Below the pieces are notes generated by a model, which saw nothing but the letters and a program-made list of their open reading frames with translations, was not told the origin of the DNA and did not search any database. Positions 16,860-24,841 of a stretch of DNA of 64,000 nucleotides are shown piece after piece; position 1 is the first letter of the stretch, and each line of letters opens with the position of its first letter. Both the position numbers and the translations under genes were made by a program. Source of the DNA: Kitasatospora herbaricolor (lineage in GTDB: Bacteria > Actinomycetota > Actinomycetes > Streptomycetales > Streptomycetaceae); assembly GCF_030813695.1 (NCBI RefSeq), contig NZ_JAUSVA010000002.1, positions 7,897,501 to 7,961,500 of the forward strand, given 5' to 3'.

Positions 16860-19280
16860 TCAGGCCTCCGCCGCGCCGCCGCGGCCGTCGATCAGCTCGC
16901 CGTACGCCTGGACCAGGTCGGGCAGGCGCAGGGTGGCCAGGTCCTCCCGGCTCGGCTGCCCGCCGGTGAGGGAGAGCCGCAGGTCGCGGTAGGCGCAGGA
17001 CTTCTCGTACAGGGTGCGGATGAAGCGGCCGTTGCCGAGGTCGTCGATCCAGCCCTCCCGGACCACGTGCCCGCAGATGCTGGAGAGCTCTTCGGTGGCG
17101 TCCTCGTCCCAGCCGTCGCCGTCCCGGCCGGCCAGCGCGGCGCCGATCGCGGTGAGTTCGGCGGGCCGGTAGCTGGGGAAGTCCACCCGGGTGGTGAAGC
17201 GGGAGTTGAGGCCGGGGTTGGTGGACAGCAGCCGGTTCATCCCCTCCGGGTAGCCGGCCAGGATCACCACCAGCCGGTCCCGGTTGTCCTCGGCCCGCTT
17301 CAGCAGCACCTGCAGGGCCTCGTCGCCGTAGGCGTCGCCCTTGCTGTAGCCGGAGTTGGAGAGGCTGTAGGCCTCGTCTATGAAGAGCACGCCGTCCAGC
17401 GCGGAGTCGATCAGCTCGTTCGCCTTGACGGCGGTCTGGCCGAGGAACTCGCCCACCAGGTCGGCCCGCTGGGCCTCCACCAGGTGGTTGCCGGAGAGCA
17501 GACCGAGCGAGTGGAACACCCGGCCCAGGATCCGGGCCACCGTGGTCTTGCCGGTGCCGGAGGGTCCGGAGAAGACGAAGTGACGTTTCGGCGGCTGGAC
17601 CGGCAGGCCCTCACCGGCCCGCAACCGGGACATCCGCAACTGCGCCGACAGCGCCCGGACCTGGCGCTTCACCGGGTCCAGTCCGACCATCCGCTCCAGC
17701 GCGTCCAGTGCGGCGTCCAGTTCCTGCCGGCTGCCGGAGCGGCCGGGGGAGGCGCGGTGGGCCGGCACCGCCTGCGAGCCGACGGCGCGTCCGGGGAGGA
17801 ACAGGGTGGCCGCCGGACCGCTCTCGCCCGGTGCGGCGGACCCGGAGCCGGTACGGGCCCCGGTGCCCTGCGGCGCGGGCCCCTCCAGGCCGCCCGGACC
17901 CTCGAACCCGCCCGGGCCCGGGAACCCGCCCGGCCCGTCGAACCCGCCCGGCCCCTGGAACGACCCCGGTCCCTCGAACACCGTCGCCCCGGAACGCGGT
18001 TCGGGCCCGGCGCCGCCCTCCGCCCCCGGTCTCGGGCCGCCCGGCACCGGTCCTACGGCCGGGCCGGCCGTCGCCTGCGGGCCGGCGCCCTGTCCCGCAT
18101 CCGGGGCCTCCTCGACGCCCTCCGGCGGGCCGAAGCCCTCGTCCACCGTGAAGCCGGCCGGCAGTCCGCCCGCGAAGTCGCCGCGGAATCCGGCCGGGAT
18201 GTCCGCCGGCGGCTCGCCCGGGTAGTCCGCGGTGAAGCCGGCCCCGGGTTCCACCGGGCGGCCGGCCCCGGGCCCCGCGGCGTACCCGACCGGGAGGTCC
18301 TCCTGGGTCTCGTAGTCCCCGCCGTACCCCGCCGCGGCCCCGAAGCCGTCGGCCGCCCCCAGCTCCTCCGCCGGGTCGTAGGCCTCGTCGGTGCCGAAGC
18401 CGGCCACCGGGCCGGTCTCGCGCCCCGCACCCGCTCCGCCGCCCGCTGCCGGTCCGCTGCCGACGACGCCCTCCAGCAGCGCGTCCACCAGCCCGTCCTC
18501 GGCGGAGATCGCCGTCAGCCGGGCGGCGGTGTCCATGAAGGCCGGGTCGGCCCGGTGCACCGCGCGGTACAGCGGCAGGGCGGCGGCGCTGCGTCCGGCG
18601 CCCTCGTAGGCCCGGGCCAGCCAGTAGCGCAGCTCCTTGCGCTGCGGCTGTTCGGAGCGGCAGCGGGCCAGCGAGGCCGCCAGCGGGCCCTGGGCCTGCG
18701 CGCACATGTCCAGCCGCACCCGCGCCATCCCGCCGAACAGGCCGGCCTCGATGCCGAGCAGCGGGTCGTCCAGCAGCCGGTCGGTGTCCCGGATCAGCTG
18801 CTCCCAGTCCTTCAACAGGTAGGAGCGGCAGGCGTGCAGGAAGCGCACCGAGGGGTCCTCGCCGGGCGGCGGGCACTGGGCCAGGGCGGTGTCGAGTTCG
18901 GTGAGGTGGCGCCCGTCGAGCCAGTGCGAGGCGTGGGCGAGGGCCAGGTCGCGGGCGTCCTCCAGCACCGGCTGGACCCACCAGCCCAGCCAGTACCAGG
19001 AACTGAGCGGTCGTCGGTGCCGGCTGCGCTGCTCGCCGAAGCGCTTGCGGTGCCGGTGCATCGCCAGCAGGGCGCCCGAGGTGTCGCAGCGCAGGGCGTG
19101 CAGGCCGAGCCAGGCGTCGGCCATGCCCGGGTCGAGGCGCACCGCCGCCCGGAACTCCTCCTCCGCGCGCGCGTACGCGCCGGCCGTGTAGGCGTCCATC
19201 GCCCGCAGCCAGGCGCGGTCGGCGAGCCTGCCGGGGCCCCCACCCGCGTTGTTGCTGTCGGAACTCTCCACCGTCGTCAC
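16860..19280 (-). CDS. EccA/CbxX-like AAA ATPase with TPR-like N-terminus
   Basis: An 806-residue protein. Residues 1-270 are TPR-like (AYTAGAYARAEEEFRAAVRLDPGMADAW in parts). Residues 280-510 are a Gly/Pro/Glu-rich disordered stretch with PGGFEG-type repeats. Residues 515-806 are a CbxX/CfqX AAA domain with GPSGTGKT near 571-578, VLFIDEAY near 630-637 and NSRFTTRVDFPSY. The same order is seen in EccA of type VII secretion, but no ESX genes lie in this window. The long low-complexity insert is not part of EccA. GTG 19280 has GGGGGG eight bases upstream. Role unknown; possibly an orphan assembly ATPase. Confidence 0.8.
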   Translation of the reverse strand: MTTVESSDSNNAGGGPGRLADRAWLRAMDAYTAGAYARAEEEFRAAVRLDPGMADAWLGLHALRCDTSGALLAMHRHRKRFGEQRSRHRRPLSSWYWLGWWVQPVLEDARDLALAHASHWLDGRHLTELDTALAQCPPPGEDPSVRFLHACRSYLLKDWEQLIRDTDRLLDDPLLGIEAGLFGGMARVRLDMCAQAQGPLAASLARCRSEQPQRKELRYWLARAYEGAGRSAAALPLYRAVHRADPAFMDTAARLTAISAEDGLVDALLEGVVGSGPAAGGGAGAGRETGPVAGFGTDEAYDPAEELGAADGFGAAAGYGGDYETQEDLPVGYAAGPGAGRPVEPGAGFTADYPGEPPADIPAGFRGDFAGGLPAGFTVDEGFGPPEGVEEAPDAGQGAGPQATAGPAVGPVPGGPRPGAEGGAGPEPRSGATVFEGPGSFQGPGGFDGPGGFPGPGGFEGPGGLEGPAPQGTGARTGSGSAAPGESGPAATLFLPGRAVGSQAVPAHRASPGRSGSRQELDAALDALERMVGLDPVKRQVRALSAQLRMSRLRAGEGLPVQPPKRHFVFSGPSGTGKTTVARILGRVFHSLGLLSGNHLVEAQRADLVGEFLGQTAVKANELIDSALDGVLFIDEAYSLSNSGYSKGDAYGDEALQVLLKRAEDNRDRLVVILAGYPEGMNRLLSTNPGLNSRFTTRVDFPSYRPAELTAIGAALAGRDGDGWDEDATEELSSICGHVVREGWIDDLGNGRFIRTLYEKSCAYRDLRLSLTGGQPSREDLATLRLPDLVQAYGELIDGRGGAAEA

Positions 19281-19460
19281 TCACGCCCCCCGCGGTGTGC
19301 ATCGGAGCTCGGCCGGCTGCATGGTTCGCCGGTGGAGAGAGCCCCCGGGGCGCATATGCGCCTGCCAGGAATCGTACCGGCGCGGAGCTGATCCGGAAGG
19401 GTGCCGCGCCAGGTCAAATCCAAACGGCGCGCGGCTCGTTGGGGTACGGGGAAAGGAGAA

Positions 19461-19500
19461 CGGCATCTCCGGCTCACGGGGGAACAAGCCGGAGATGCCG
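19461..19500 (-). terminator. Strong hairpin terminator after the uridine-kinase-like gene
   Basis: A perfect 14-bp stem, CGGCATCTCCGGCT (19461-19474) and AGCCGGAGATGCCG (19487-19500), with a 12-base loop, lies 67 bp past the minus-strand stop at 19567 and upstream of the AAA gene promoter region. Confidence 0.8.
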
Positions 19501-19566
19501 TGTCTGTGGTTGCGCGATCAACAATCTCGCAACGAGAGAAAACCTAGTTCCCTGCGACGGCCCAGG

Positions 19567-20187
19567 TCAAGGGAGGTTTGGCAGCTCACCGAGGGTGCCG
19601 GAGGCGATCCGTCCGGTTACTCCGTCCACCCTGCTGTCGGCGTACGGACGGCTCGGGTCGGCGGCGAAGTGCTCCTGCTCCGCCCGCGCCCAGCCGACCC
19701 AGAATCCGGCCAGTTCCGGGCCGTCCCGGAGCTCCCCGCGCCGCCGCGCGGCCGCCGCGTCCAGCTCCATCCAGACCAGCCCGGCCAGCCACGGCCGCAC
19801 CGCCCGCCGGCCGGCGCCCACGCCCTCCACCAGCACCACCGGCGCCGCCGGTACCGTCCGGGTGCCCTCGAACCGGCGCAGCGTCCAGTCGTACACCCGG
19901 TGCCGGGCCTCCCGGCCGGCGGCCAGCGGTTCCAGGACCTCGCGCCGCAGCCGCTCCGTCCACCCGAACGGCTCGGCGTGCGTCGCCAGGTCGTCCAGAT
20001 GGACCACCGGCGCACCGCCGAGCGCAGCGGCCAGCCGGCCGGCGAAGGTGGTCTTGCCGGACCCGGCGTGGCCGTCCACCCCGATCAGCCGCACCGGCCC
20101 GCAGGACGGCGGCGCGGCGGCGAGCCGCGCCGCGAGCTCGCTCAGCCCCGGGTCACCCTCCCGACCAGCACCTTCAGTCACGGCCAT
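19567..20187 (-). CDS. Uridine kinase-like P-loop protein
   Basis: A 206-residue cytoplasmic protein of the uridine kinase/PRK-like P-loop family. It has Walker A GHAGSGKT (39-46) with preceding strand VRLIGVDG, VVHLDDLATHAEPFGW where the DD would bind substrate, and a VVLVEGVGAG segment. The actual acceptor is not certain; actinobacterial relatives are usually annotated only as uridine kinase. ATG 20187 was chosen over the overlapping GTG 20190. It ends 286 bp before the AAA gene start; a hairpin lies in that gap. Confidence 0.8.
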   Translation of the reverse strand: MAVTEGAGREGDPGLSELAARLAAAPPSCGPVRLIGVDGHAGSGKTTFAGRLAAALGGAPVVHLDDLATHAEPFGWTERLRREVLEPLAAGREARHRVYDWTLRRFEGTRTVPAAPVVLVEGVGAGRRAVRPWLAGLVWMELDAAAARRRGELRDGPELAGFWVGWARAEQEHFAADPSRPYADSRVDGVTGRIASGTLGELPNLP

Positions 20188-20237
20188 CACTGTACGGGCG
20201 CCCTCGCGGCCGTGCGGACGGTGATCCGCCGCCGGCC

Positions 20238-20266
20238 GTGACGGCCGGGCCCGGATCGGGCATACT
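20238..20266 (+). promoter_or_regulatory. Candidate promoter of the acyl-CoA dehydrogenase gene
   Basis: GTGACG (20238-20243) and CATACT (20261-20266) are separated by 17 bases and match sigma-70-type -35/-10 boxes at four of six positions each. Confidence 0.5.
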
Positions 20267-20281
20267 CACATCGCCAGACAT

Positions 20282-20297
20282 GTGAACGACCGTTCAC
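20282..20297. promoter_or_regulatory. 16-bp palindromic operator near the acyl-CoA dehydrogenase start site
   Basis: GTGAACG-AC-CGTTCAC has perfect seven-base arms and lies about ten bases after the predicted transcription start. Its length and symmetry resemble TetR-family operators that control fatty-acid genes. No TetR gene is in the window, so the repressor would act in trans. Confidence 0.6.
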
Positions 20298-20390
20298 CGC
20301 GACCCGGTGACGGTCGGGCCGACCTGCCACACCCGTGCCGTGCCCGCCACCTCTGGGCCCGGCGCCCGATCGAGGAGGCGACCAACCGCC

Positions 20391-21554
20391 ATGAGCCCCG
20401 CACCCGCGAAACCTGTGGACCGCCAGCTCCCCAGCGACGAGGCCCGAGAGCTCCTGAGCCTCACCCGGGACCTGGTCCAGCGCGAGCTCGCCCCGCGCGC
20501 AGCCGGGGACGAGGCGGCCGACCGCTTCCCCCGCGAGGTCTTCCGCACGCTCGGTGAGGCGGGCCTGCTCTCCCTCCCGTACGGCGAGGAGCACGGCGGT
20601 GGCGACCAGCCCTACGAGGTCTACCTGCAGGTCCTGGAGGAGCTCGCGGCTGGCTGGCTGGCCGTGGGCCTCGGCGTCAGCGTCCACACCCTCTCCTGCC
20701 ACGCCCTGGCCACCTTCGGCACCGACGAGCAGCGCGCCGCCTGGCTGCCCGCGATGCTCGGCGGCGAGCAGCTGGGCGCCTACTGCCTCTCCGAGCCGCA
20801 GTCCGGCTCCGACGCCGCCGCCCTGCGCACCCGCGCGGAGCTCGACGGCGAGCAGTACGTGGTCAGCGGCACCAAGGCGTGGATCACCCACGGCGGCCAG
20901 GCCGACTTCTACAGCGCCCTGGTGCGCACCGGTGAGGACGGCCCGCGCGGCATAAGCTGCCTGCTCGTCCCGGCCGGCAGCGCGGGCCTGTCCGCGGCGC
21001 CGCCCGAGCACAAGATGGGCATGCGCTCCTCGCCCACCGCCCAGGTGCACTTCGACGGTGTGCGGGTCGGCCGCGAGCGCCTGATCGGCACCGAGGGCCA
21101 GGGCTTCCAGATCGCGCTCTCCGCGCTGGACTCCGGACGCCTCGGCATCGCCGCCTGTGCGATCGGCGTCGGCCAGGCCGCCCTCGACCTCGCCGTCGAC
21201 TACGCCGGCAGCCGCCGCCAGTTCGGCCGGCGGATCGCCGACTTCCAGGGTCTGTCGTTCATGCTGGCCGACATGGCCACCCAGCTGGAGGCCGGCCGCT
21301 CGCTCTACCTCGCCGCCGCACGGCGCCGCGACGCCGGGCTCTCCTTCTCCAAGGAGGCGGCGATGGCCAAGCTGTTCTGCACCGACGCCGCGATGCGGGT
21401 CACCACCGACGCCGTCCAGGTGCTCGGCGGGTACGGGTACACCCAGGACTTCCCGGCCGAGCGGTACATGCGCGAGGCCAAGGTGCTGCAGATCGTCGAA
21501 GGCACCAACCAGATCCAGCGCCTGGTGATCGGCCGCCACCTCACCGGCGGCTGA
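20391..21554 (+). CDS. Acyl-CoA dehydrogenase
   Basis: A 387-residue flavoenzyme of beta-oxidation type with all ACAD parts: helical N-domain, AYCLSEPQSGSDAAALRT, GTKAWITHGGQADFYS, ALDSGRLGIAACAIGVGQAALD, RRQFGRRIADFQGLSFMLADM and C-terminal VQVLGGYGYTQDFPAERYMREAK with IVEGTNQIQ carrying the expected catalytic Glu. It dehydrogenates an acyl-CoA and passes electrons to ETF. ATG 20391 follows AGGAGG at 12 bases. A palindrome at 20282-20297 suggests repressor control. Chain-length preference cannot be read. Confidence 0.92.
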   Translation: MSPAPAKPVDRQLPSDEARELLSLTRDLVQRELAPRAAGDEAADRFPREVFRTLGEAGLLSLPYGEEHGGGDQPYEVYLQVLEELAAGWLAVGLGVSVHTLSCHALATFGTDEQRAAWLPAMLGGEQLGAYCLSEPQSGSDAAALRTRAELDGEQYVVSGTKAWITHGGQADFYSALVRTGEDGPRGISCLLVPAGSAGLSAAPPEHKMGMRSSPTAQVHFDGVRVGRERLIGTEGQGFQIALSALDSGRLGIAACAIGVGQAALDLAVDYAGSRRQFGRRIADFQGLSFMLADMATQLEAGRSLYLAAARRRDAGLSFSKEAAMAKLFCTDAAMRVTTDAVQVLGGYGYTQDFPAERYMREAKVLQIVEGTNQIQRLVIGRHLTGG

Positions 21555-21693
21555 AGCCGCGGGAACTGACGATTCGTCGGGCGACGCGAACCGTCGGCCG
21601 GCGGACCGTCCGGTCCGGCCGCCGTCCCGTCTCGACGGTGGGGCGCCGGACGGTACGTGTCCCGTGGGTGCGGTGGTGCGGAGTGCCGCCGGG

Positions 21694-22224
21694 TCAGCGG
21701 CGGGCGAGCTGCGCCGCCGGGCGGCGACCGGCCTGCGCGGGGCGGACCGCCGCCGGGCGGGAGGCGGTGCGCTGGGCCGGCACCGCGTCCGGGGCGGCCG
21801 GCGCCACCGGCGGCGCGCCGGCGACCTTCACCGGGCTGTGCGCCACGGCGTGCGAGAACGGCTGGGTGCGCCAGTCCAGGGCGGCGGGCAGGGCCAGCAA
21901 CCCCTCCAGGCCGGCCGCGACGCTGTCCTCCGGGGCGTCGATCTCGGCCAGGTCGTCCGCGGGCGCGCCCGAACCGGCGCACAGCGCGGGGGAGAAGGGG
22001 TGCCAGGCGGTCGGCAGGACCGCGTGCTGCGGGAGCCGCTCCTCGTCGCCCAGCAGGGCGATCGGGCGGTCGCACTCGGGGCAGTGCACCCGGATGATCT
22101 CCCAGGTGTCGGCCTCGCCGGGGTCCGTCCCCGGGGTCGGGCCGTACGAGACCGCGAAGGTGTCGCGGTCGTTCGTATCGTGGGTGTCGTCCGCGCTCAG
22201 CGAGCGCTCGTCAACGGCAGACAT
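21694..22224 (-). CDS. Conserved hypothetical protein with CPEC motif
   Basis: A 176-residue soluble protein of no recognised family. It has an acidic Ser/Thr/Asp-rich N-terminus, a central VHCPECDRPIALLGDE resembling a half zinc site, and an Ala/Pro/Arg-rich tail that looks disordered. ATG 22224 follows GAGGGGG. It is divergent from the Lrp regulator and convergent with the acyl-CoA dehydrogenase. No function proposed. Confidence 0.7.
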   Translation of the reverse strand: MSAVDERSLSADDTHDTNDRDTFAVSYGPTPGTDPGEADTWEIIRVHCPECDRPIALLGDEERLPQHAVLPTAWHPFSPALCAGSGAPADDLAEIDAPEDSVAAGLEGLLALPAALDWRTQPFSHAVAHSPVKVAGAPPVAPAAPDAVPAQRTASRPAAVRPAQAGRRPAAQLARR

Positions 22225-22567
22225 GGTGATCCCCCTCGGATCGGGCCGGCCTGGTCGGCCAGGGCCACAACCAGCACTTCCCGGTGACGGGGGCTCATAA
22301 TCCTGCGGTGGGTGGCACGGTGATGCAGGGAGTGTGTCGTTCGCCACATTCGTCCGGCACATGACACGCCCCATATGCGGCGGCCCTCCGCCGGCGGTCC
22401 GGGGGGCGGGGGTCACCACGCGGGGGTGCGCCGGGCGCGGGCGCTGGTGAGCCGGTGGCCGGTGGGCCCTGCGGGAGCGGTCTCGGCCGGCCGTCCGGGG
22501 GCGGTGCCGGGCCGGATCCGCCGGCCGTGTCGGCAGGAGGGTCCGCGGGGCAGTAGGTTTGCGCCTT
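22225..22567. other. Divergent promoter region, no gene seen
   Basis: 343 bp between the minus-strand hypothetical gene and the plus-strand Lrp gene. The only lower-GC words are CATAAT around 22295 and CATATG near 22373, which may belong to promoters. The rest is GC-rich with no convincing ORF or repeat. Confidence 0.4.
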
Positions 22568-23008
22568 GTGGAGGATCTCGACCAGCGCATCGTTCAGCTG
22601 CTCCTTGAGGACGGCCGGATGAGCTACACGGACCTGGGCAAGGCCACCGGCCTGTCCACCTCGGCGGTGCACCAACGCGTGCGTCGCCTGGAGCAGCGCG
22701 GGGTGATCCGCGGGTACACCGCGATCATCGACCCCGACGCCGTCGACCTCGCGCTGACCGCGTTCATCTCGGTCAAGCCCTTCGACCCGAGCGCCCCGGA
22801 CGACACGCCGGACCGCCTGGCCGGGCTGCCCGAGATCGAGGCCTGCCACAGCGTCGCGGGGGACGAGAACTACATCCTCAAGGTGCGCGTCGGGGCCCCC
22901 GGCGACCTGGAGGACCTGCTCGCCCGGATCCGCAGCGCGGCGGGCGTCTCCACCCGGACGACCGTCGTCCTCTCCACCCCGTACGAAGCGCGCCCCCCGA
23001 AGCTCTGA
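22568..23008 (+). CDS. Lrp/AsnC-family transcription regulator
   Basis: A 146-residue protein. An AsnC-type HTH (EDLDQRIVQLLLEDGRMS..., YTDLGKATGLSTSAVHQRVRRLEQRG) occupies residues 1-60 and a RAM/Lrp ligand domain the rest (ALTAFISVKPFD, IEACHSVAGDENYILKVRV). Lrp proteins form octamers that bind amino acids and regulate their metabolism. GTG 22568 is used; TTG 22559 in the same frame would add three residues. The amidohydrolase starts 52 bp downstream. Effector unknown. Confidence 0.9.
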   Translation: MEDLDQRIVQLLLEDGRMSYTDLGKATGLSTSAVHQRVRRLEQRGVIRGYTAIIDPDAVDLALTAFISVKPFDPSAPDDTPDRLAGLPEIEACHSVAGDENYILKVRVGAPGDLEDLLARIRSAAGVSTRTTVVLSTPYEARPPKL

Positions 23009-23060
23009 GACGCGCCCCCCGGGGCGTCCGGCCGGACCGTGCGGGTGCAGACTTGGGCCC

Positions 23061-24677
23061 ATGACCGAACGCACCTCCCGGACCGTGCTGCTGCGCGGCG
23101 GATCCGTCTACAGCCCCGCCGACCCCTTCGCCACCGCGATGCTCGTCGAGGGCGAGCACATCGCCTGGGTCGGCAGCGACGGTGCCGCCGAGGCCTACGC
23201 GGACGTCGCGGACGAGATCGTCGAGCTGGACGGTGCGCTGGTCACCCCCGCCTTCGTGGACGCCCACGTGCACGCCACCTCGGCCGGCCTGGCGCTCACC
23301 GGTCTGGACCTGACCGGCTGCCCATCGCTCGGCGAGGCCCTGGAGCGGATCGCCGGCTTCGCCCGGACCGCCGGCCCGGCGGGCGGCCCGGCCGGCGTGC
23401 TGATCGGCCACGGCTGGGACGAGACCGGCTGGGCCGAGGGCCGCCCGCCCACCCTGGCCGAGCTGGACGCGGCCGCCGGCGGCGCCGCGCTCTACCTCTC
23501 CCGCACCGACGTCCACTCGGGCCTCGCCTCGACGGCGCTGCGCGCGCTCACCCCCGGCCTGGACGCCCTGCCGGGGCACAGCGCCGACGGTCCGCTGACC
23601 CGGGACGCCCACCACGCGGTGCGCCGGGCCGCCCTCGCCCACCTGACCCCGGAGCAGCGCCGGGACGCCCAGCGGGCCACCCTGACCCGGGCCGCCGCGC
23701 TCGGCATCGGCTCGCTGCACGAGTGCGCCGGCCCCGACATCTCCTCCGAGCAGGACCTCACGGACCTGCTGGCGCTGGCCGGGCAGGGCGACACCCCCGA
23801 GGTCTTCGGCTACTGGGGCGAGCTGGGCGGCGTCGAGGCCGCCCGCCGGCTGGGCGCCGTCGGCGCCGGCGGCGACCTCTTCGTGGACGGCGCGCTCGGC
23901 TCGCACACCGCCTGCCTGCACACGCCGTACGAGGACGCGCCGCACACCGGCACCGCCTACCTGACCGCCGAGCAGGTGGCCGACCACGTCGCCGCCTGCA
24001 CCGAGGCCGGCCTGCAGGCGGGCTTCCACGCGATCGGCGACGCCGCGCTGACCGCCGTCCTGGACGGTGTCCGGGCCGCCGCCGACCGGGTCGGCCCGGC
24101 CCGGGTGAAGGCCCTGCGCCACCGCGTCGAGCACGCCGAGGCACTGGACGACAAGGCCGTCGCCGCCTTCGTCGAACTCGGCCTGGTCGCCTCCGTCCAG
24201 CCCGCCTTCGACGCCACCTGGGGCGGGCCCGAGGGCATGTACGCCCAGCGGCTCGGCGCCGAGCGGGCGGCCGCGCTGAACCCCTTCGCCGCGCTGCTGC
24301 GCGCCGGCGTCCCGCTGGCCTTCGGCTCGGACGCCCCGGTCACCGCCCTGGACCCCTGGGGCACGGTGCGCGCGGCGGCCTTCCACCGCACGCCGGAGCA
24401 CCGGATCTCGGTCCGGGCCGCTTTCACCGCCCACACCCGCGGCGGCTGGCGCGCGCTGGGCCGCGACCAGGACGGCGTGCTGGTGCCCGGCGCGGTCGCC
24501 AGCTACGCGGTCTGGTCCGCCGGCGAGCTGGTCGTGCAGACCCCCGACTCCCGGGTCGCGGGCTGGTCCACCGACCCCCGCTCCGGTACCCCCGGCCTGC
24601 CCGACCTCACCCCCGGCGCGCCGCTGCCGGTCTGCCGGCGCACCGTCGTCCGCGGCCGGACCGTCCACCGGGCCTGA
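23061..24677 (+). CDS. Amidohydrolase-3 family (YtcJ-like) metal-dependent hydrolase
   Basis: A 538-residue protein of the amidohydrolase superfamily. It has the beta-sandwich ends around a TIM barrel, the metal motif DAHVH at 67-71, GHGWDETGW, VDGALGSHTA, GFHAIGDAA, RVEHAE and a late FGSDAPVTALDPW with the catalytic Asp. YtcJ-like enzymes act on N-acyl or amide bonds; the substrate is unknown. The start follows directly after the Lrp gene. A nine-base GC stem-loop follows its stop, separating it from lnt. Confidence 0.88.
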   Translation: MTERTSRTVLLRGGSVYSPADPFATAMLVEGEHIAWVGSDGAAEAYADVADEIVELDGALVTPAFVDAHVHATSAGLALTGLDLTGCPSLGEALERIAGFARTAGPAGGPAGVLIGHGWDETGWAEGRPPTLAELDAAAGGAALYLSRTDVHSGLASTALRALTPGLDALPGHSADGPLTRDAHHAVRRAALAHLTPEQRRDAQRATLTRAAALGIGSLHECAGPDISSEQDLTDLLALAGQGDTPEVFGYWGELGGVEAARRLGAVGAGGDLFVDGALGSHTACLHTPYEDAPHTGTAYLTAEQVADHVAACTEAGLQAGFHAIGDAALTAVLDGVRAAADRVGPARVKALRHRVEHAEALDDKAVAAFVELGLVASVQPAFDATWGGPEGMYAQRLGAERAAALNPFAALLRAGVPLAFGSDAPVTALDPWGTVRAAAFHRTPEHRISVRAAFTAHTRGGWRALGRDQDGVLVPGAVASYAVWSAGELVVQTPDSRVAGWSTDPRSGTPGLPDLTPGAPLPVCRRTVVRGRTVHRA

Positions 24678-24694
24678 TCGGCCGCGCGCCGGCG

Positions 24695-24727
24695 CGCCCC
24701 GGGTCCGGTCACCGGCCGCCCGGGGCG
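24695..24727 (+). terminator. Hairpin between the amidohydrolase and lnt
   Basis: CGCCCCGGG (24695-24703) pairs with CCCGGGGCG (24719-24727); the loop itself contains CCGG-TCA-CCGG, giving a second inner stem. Confidence 0.6.
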
Positions 24728-24841
24728 TGGCCACCCCGTTATCCGTACACCTCCGGATCCGGGGTACCGTCTTCGCACGGCGTTCGGACAACGGACGGCG
24801 ACGAACGCGCGAACACGTACGACCAGAGAGATGGTGCGCAG

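Noticed and set aside
16851..19391. 846-codon plus-strand open frame opposite the EccA-like gene
   Set aside because: Antisense shadow; no recognisable motif, while the minus strand encodes Walker A and B.
21596..21625. Hairpin between acyl-CoA dehydrogenase and the hypothetical gene
   Set aside because: Arms pair only with a four-base internal loop; too weak to call.
23009..23028. Short stem after the Lrp gene
   Set aside because: Eight pairs with a bulge and a three-base loop in a 20-base span; could arise by chance at this GC content.
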